A stretch of 15,403 bases of DNA from CAZNLL01 sp964573885 (GTDB lineage: Bacteria > Desulfobacterota > DSM-4660 > Desulfatiglandales > Desulfatiglandaceae). Where the stretch lies: positions 1-15,403 of the forward strand of contig CAZNLL010000100.1 of assembly GCA_964573885.1 (NCBI GenBank), written 5' to 3'. Made by a program: the position numbers and the translations under genes. Below, in pieces: positions 13,538 to 15,403 of this stretch. The notes below the pieces were generated by a model that did no database searches, was not told the DNA's origin, and worked only from the letters and a program-made list of their open reading frames with translations. Within the stretch, counting starts at the first letter, position 1. Every line of letters starts with the position of its first letter.

Positions 13538-13636
13538 TAAAAAAAGCTATAGAAAAATTAATAAAAATAGGGTTCCTGGGAACCCCCTGGCCAAGGCTCC
13601 CAAGCCGCACACATGGAGCCAATTTTTTATTGACAA
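13531..13636. repeat. 14-base inverted repeats flanking the dsrA-dsrN intergenic core
   Basis: TTGTCAATAAAAAA (13531-13544) and TTTTTTATTGACAA (13623-13636) are exact reverse complements. Each contains the -35 box of one divergent promoter (dsrA on minus, dsrN on plus). Between them lie two compact hairpins: GGGTTCC/GGAACCC (13570-13585), followed on the minus strand by T-rich sequence, and GGCTCC/GGAGCC (13595-13620), followed on the plus strand by AATTTTTTA. Each looks like a weak intrinsic terminator pointing towards one promoter. Confidence 0.55.
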
Positions 13637-13659
13637 TCCCATGCGCCCGTGAACGTAAT
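13630..13659 (+). promoter_or_regulatory. Probable promoter of dsrN
   Basis: A perfect -35 box TTGACA (13630-13635) is followed after 18 bases by a weak -10, CGTAAT (13654-13659). The predicted start near 13667 lies downstream of the GTG at 13649, which supports the ATG at 13703 as the true start of dsrN. Confidence 0.45.
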
Positions 13660-13702
13660 TTGGTCAAAAGCATCCGGGGAGGACCCAAGAGGCGGCACGT
13701 TC

Positions 13703-15097
13703 ATGAAACAGCCCAGCATTTGTATTGGAGCATTGAAAGGGGGGTCAGGCAAGACCCTTATCTCACTCGGCCTCATCGCGGCCTGGAGGGAAAAAGGGCT
13801 TGAGGCCGCCCCTTTTAAGAAAGGCCCGGATTTTATTGACGCCGGCTGGCTCGCCTTTGCTGCAGGCCGCCTCTGCTATAATCTGGATACCTTTCTCATG
13901 AATCAAGACCAGATTCTGGGCTCTTTTATATCCCATTCAAAGGGCGCTCATCTCTGCGTGGTGGAGGGGAACCGGGGGCTTTACGACGGCCTGGACATGG
14001 AGGGGCGTTGCAGCACGGCGGAGTTGGCTAAGCTCCTCAAGATTCCCGTCCTCATCTGTGTAGATGTCACCATGGCAACCCGCACCGTGGCGGCCGTGGT
14101 GAAGGGGTGTCAGGCCTTTGATCCGGACTTGAACTTGGCCGGGGTCATCCTCAACCGCGTGGCCGGTTCCCGGCAAGAGGGGCTGATCCGGGGTGCCATA
14201 GAAAGATACTGCGGCCTGCCTGTTGTAGGGGCCGTGCCCAAGCTCAAAAAAGACGCCCTTCCCGAAAGACATATGGGCCTTGTACCCTACCAGGAAAGAG
14301 CTCACGCCCAAAAGGCCATTAAATGGACCCTGAAGACGGCCCAGGAAAACCTGGACCTGGACAGGATTCGGGAAATCTCCAACCGGGTGGAAGGTGTTGA
14401 ACCCCCGTCTTCAGAGGTGGAAGAAGCCGTCCGGAGTTGCGGAAGCTCCGATGGACCGCGTATCGGGTATATCCAGGACCGGGCCTTCTGGTTCTACTAC
14501 CCGGAAAACCTTGAGAAAATTGAGAAAATGGGTGGGACTCTGATCAGGGTTGATGCCCTCAGGGATCATGCCCTTCCCGTGATGGATGCCCTCTATATCG
14601 GGGGCGGGTTTCCGGAGACCCAGGCCGAGGCCCTGGCCGATAACCGGGTCTTTAGAAGGGCCCTGAGAGAGGGAATCGAAAAGGGTCTGCCCGTCTATGC
14701 CGAGTGCGGCGGATTCATGTATTTGGGAGAAAAACTGGTGGTCAATGGCACATCCTTTCCCATGGTCGGTGCCGTTCCCATGGCCTTCATTCTCAAGAAA
14801 AAACCCCAAGGCCACGGGTACACCATCTTGAAGGTGGATCGTCCCAATCCCTTTTATAAGGTCGGGGAGACGATCAAGGGTCATGAGTTTCATTATTCGG
14901 AACCCCTGATCACCCAAAAAAATGAGGCCTCCTTTGCCTTTCAGGTGCGGCGGGGGCAAGGAATAGATGGCATAAGGGATGGATTTTGCAAAAAAAATTT
15001 GCTTGCCACCTATTCCCATGTTCATGCTGCAGGCGATACCCTTTGGGCGGAAAGGATTCTTCGGGCGGCACAGGCCTATAAAAAAGAATTTTTTTGA
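13703..15097 (+). CDS. dsrN: Cobyrinate a,c-diamide synthase family amidase, DsrN
   Basis: This is a 464-residue CobB/CbiA-family protein, an ATP- and glutamine-dependent amidase. The N-terminal synthetase domain has the P loop GALKGGSGKT (9-18), GPDFIDAGW (41-49) and VEGNRGLYDG (87-96). The C-terminal triad glutaminase-like domain has YIGGGFPE (298-305), the nucleophile C335 in YAECGGFMYLG, and YSHVHAAG (437-444). CbiA amidates cobyrinate in cobalamin synthesis. Next to dsrAB the homologue is called DsrN and is thought to amidate siroheme to the siroamide cofactor of DsrAB. No other cobalamin genes lie here, favouring DsrN; a dual role is possible. The frame extends to a GTG at 13649, but the ATG at 13703 has AGGCGG eight bases upstream and matches the family's start. 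Confidence 0.9.
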   Translation: MKQPSICIGALKGGSGKTLISLGLIAAWREKGLEAAPFKKGPDFIDAGWLAFAAGRLCYNLDTFLMNQDQILGSFISHSKGAHLCVVEGNRGLYDGLDMEGRCSTAELAKLLKIPVLICVDVTMATRTVAAVVKGCQAFDPDLNLAGVILNRVAGSRQEGLIRGAIERYCGLPVVGAVPKLKKDALPERHMGLVPYQERAHAQKAIKWTLKTAQENLDLDRIREISNRVEGVEPPSSEVEEAVRSCGSSDGPRIGYIQDRAFWFYYPENLEKIEKMGGTLIRVDALRDHALPVMDALYIGGGFPETQAEALADNRVFRRALREGIEKGLPVYAECGGFMYLGEKLVVNGTSFPMVGAVPMAFILKKKPQGHGYTILKVDRPNPFYKVGETIKGHEFHYSEPLITQKNEASFAFQVRRGQGIDGIRDGFCKKNLLATYSHVHAAGDTLWAERILRAAQAYKKEFF

Positions 15098-15116
15098 GGA
15101 AGAATAAAAAGAACAA

Positions 15117-15145
15117 TTGACAAGGCTGGACATGTGGACTATAGT
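15117..15145 (+). promoter_or_regulatory. Sigma-70-like promoter of dsrC
   Basis: TTGACA (15117-15122), a 17-base spacer and TATAGT (15140-15145) form a near-consensus promoter with a start near 15152. It lies 20 bases after the dsrN stop, so dsrC is at least partly a separate unit, in keeping with the high dsrC expression usual in sulfate reducers. Confidence 0.75.
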
Positions 15146-15179
15146 TGAATACTTAAATCTCTTTATCTTAAGTACTCAA
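15145..15179. repeat. Inverted repeat at the dsrC transcription start, candidate operator
   Basis: TTGAATACTTAA (15145-15156) and TTAAGTACTCAA (15168-15179) are complementary at 11 of 12 positions with an 11-base centre. The repeat starts at the last base of the -10 box and covers the predicted start site, a typical repressor position. As RNA it would be A/U-rich and weak, so a DNA site is more likely. Confidence 0.45.
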
Positions 15180-15223
15180 ATACGGGGATGTATAGATTTT
15201 AATAAAAAAGGAGGTCAGAGGTT

Positions 15224-15403
15224 ATGCCAGTAGTGGAATTTGAAGGCCATACCTGGAACGTTGATGAGGATGGGTTTATTGATGATTTCAATAACTGGAA
15301 TGAAGCGTGGGTTCAACATGTAAAACACACAGAAGGCATTGAGGAACTCACCGACGAGCACTGGAAAGTCATCAACGTGCTTCAGGATTATTACAAGAAA
15401 AAC
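15224..15403 (+). CDS. dsrC: DsrC/TusE sulfur-carrier protein, N-terminal part
   Basis: DsrC is the sulfur-carrying protein that works with DsrAB: its C-terminal cysteines accept sulfur during sulfite reduction as a trisulfide, which membrane complexes then reduce. The visible 60 residues match the family start: MPVVEFEGHTWNVDEDGFI, then WNEAWVQHVKHTEGIEELTDEHW and VLQDYYKKN, immediately before the usual Gly-Ile/Val-xx-Met/Pro segment. The gene runs off the window, so the two C-terminal cysteines that separate true DsrC from TusE-like paralogues cannot be checked. AAAGGAGG lies nine bases before the ATG. Its position next to dsrN and dsrAB supports the DsrC assignment. Confidence 0.94.
   Translation, partial: MPVVEFEGHTWNVDEDGFIDDFNNWNEAWVQHVKHTEGIEELTDEHWKVINVLQDYYKKN

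Noticed and set aside
13649..13702. A longer dsrN starting at the GTG at 13649
   Set aside because: The added 18 residues lie before the family's usual start and upstream of the predicted transcription start; the ATG at 13703 has a good ribosome binding site.
13560..13702. A cobalamin riboswitch ahead of the CbiA-like gene
   Set aside because: The gap is too short and shows no B12-box-like sequence; only simple hairpins and promoter elements are visible.
1..15403. CRISPR arrays, tRNA or rRNA genes, transposases, phage genes or a defence system
   Set aside because: No regularly spaced direct repeats, cloverleaf-like sequences, transposase motifs or defence domains were seen; the only repeat patch is the short REP-like cluster at 6415-6505.

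Overview
The window looks like chromosome of a sulfate/sulfite-reducing bacterium of the Desulfobacterota (the former Deltaproteobacteria). The evidence is a complete dsrA-dsrB-dsrD cluster encoding reductive-type dissimilatory sulfite reductase, a divergent CobB/CbiA-type amidase (dsrN), and the start of dsrC. Several protein families common in this phylum accompany them: an NtrC-type sigma-54 activator, a RimK-like ATP-grasp protein, an FmdB zinc ribbon, a YkgJ cysteine-cluster protein and lineage-restricted hypotheticals. Base composition is moderately GC-rich in genes and AT-rich in promoters. Strong AGGAGG-type ribosome binding sites precede the dsr genes.

Layout. Bases 1-361 are the 3' end of an NtrC-family activator. 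The 280-base gap after it holds a palindrome, a well-formed sigma-54 (-24/-12) promoter and, about 25 bases past the predicted start site, a strong intrinsic terminator. I read this as a probable sigma-54-dependent small RNA next to its candidate activator. On the minus strand follow rnc, a radical SAM gene and era, an overlapping three-gene operon (643-3238) with its own sigma-70-like promoter. A divergent plus-strand unit encodes an unrecognised 403-residue protein and a YjbQ family protein (3432-5081). It converges on a minus-strand ATP-grasp gene (5096-5953).

From 6158 a plus-strand unit runs: an FmdB-like zinc ribbon, a REP-like repeat patch, a small conserved-looking ORF whose start lies inside the patch, a zinc-ribbon/HEAT-repeat protein and a translationally coupled protein of unknown function (to 9019). 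Its end overlaps the end of a minus-strand pair, YkgJ-like and TPR (8979-10252).

The dsr locus fills the rest. dsrA, dsrB and dsrD are on the minus strand (13278 down to 10394), behind a good sigma-70-like promoter and a leader of about 220 bases. dsrN (13703-15097) is divergent. dsrC starts at 15224 behind its own promoter and runs off the window. Together these encode the DsrAB catalytic core, its small partner DsrD, the enzyme thought to amidate the siroheme cofactor, and DsrC, the sulfur-carrying substrate protein of sulfite reduction.

The least ordinary signals are the activator/palindrome/sigma-54/sRNA unit, an N-terminal repeat extension on DsrA, related inverted repeats just downstream of both the dsrA and dsrC promoters, and a short possible leader peptide ending in a TAATG overlap with dsrA.
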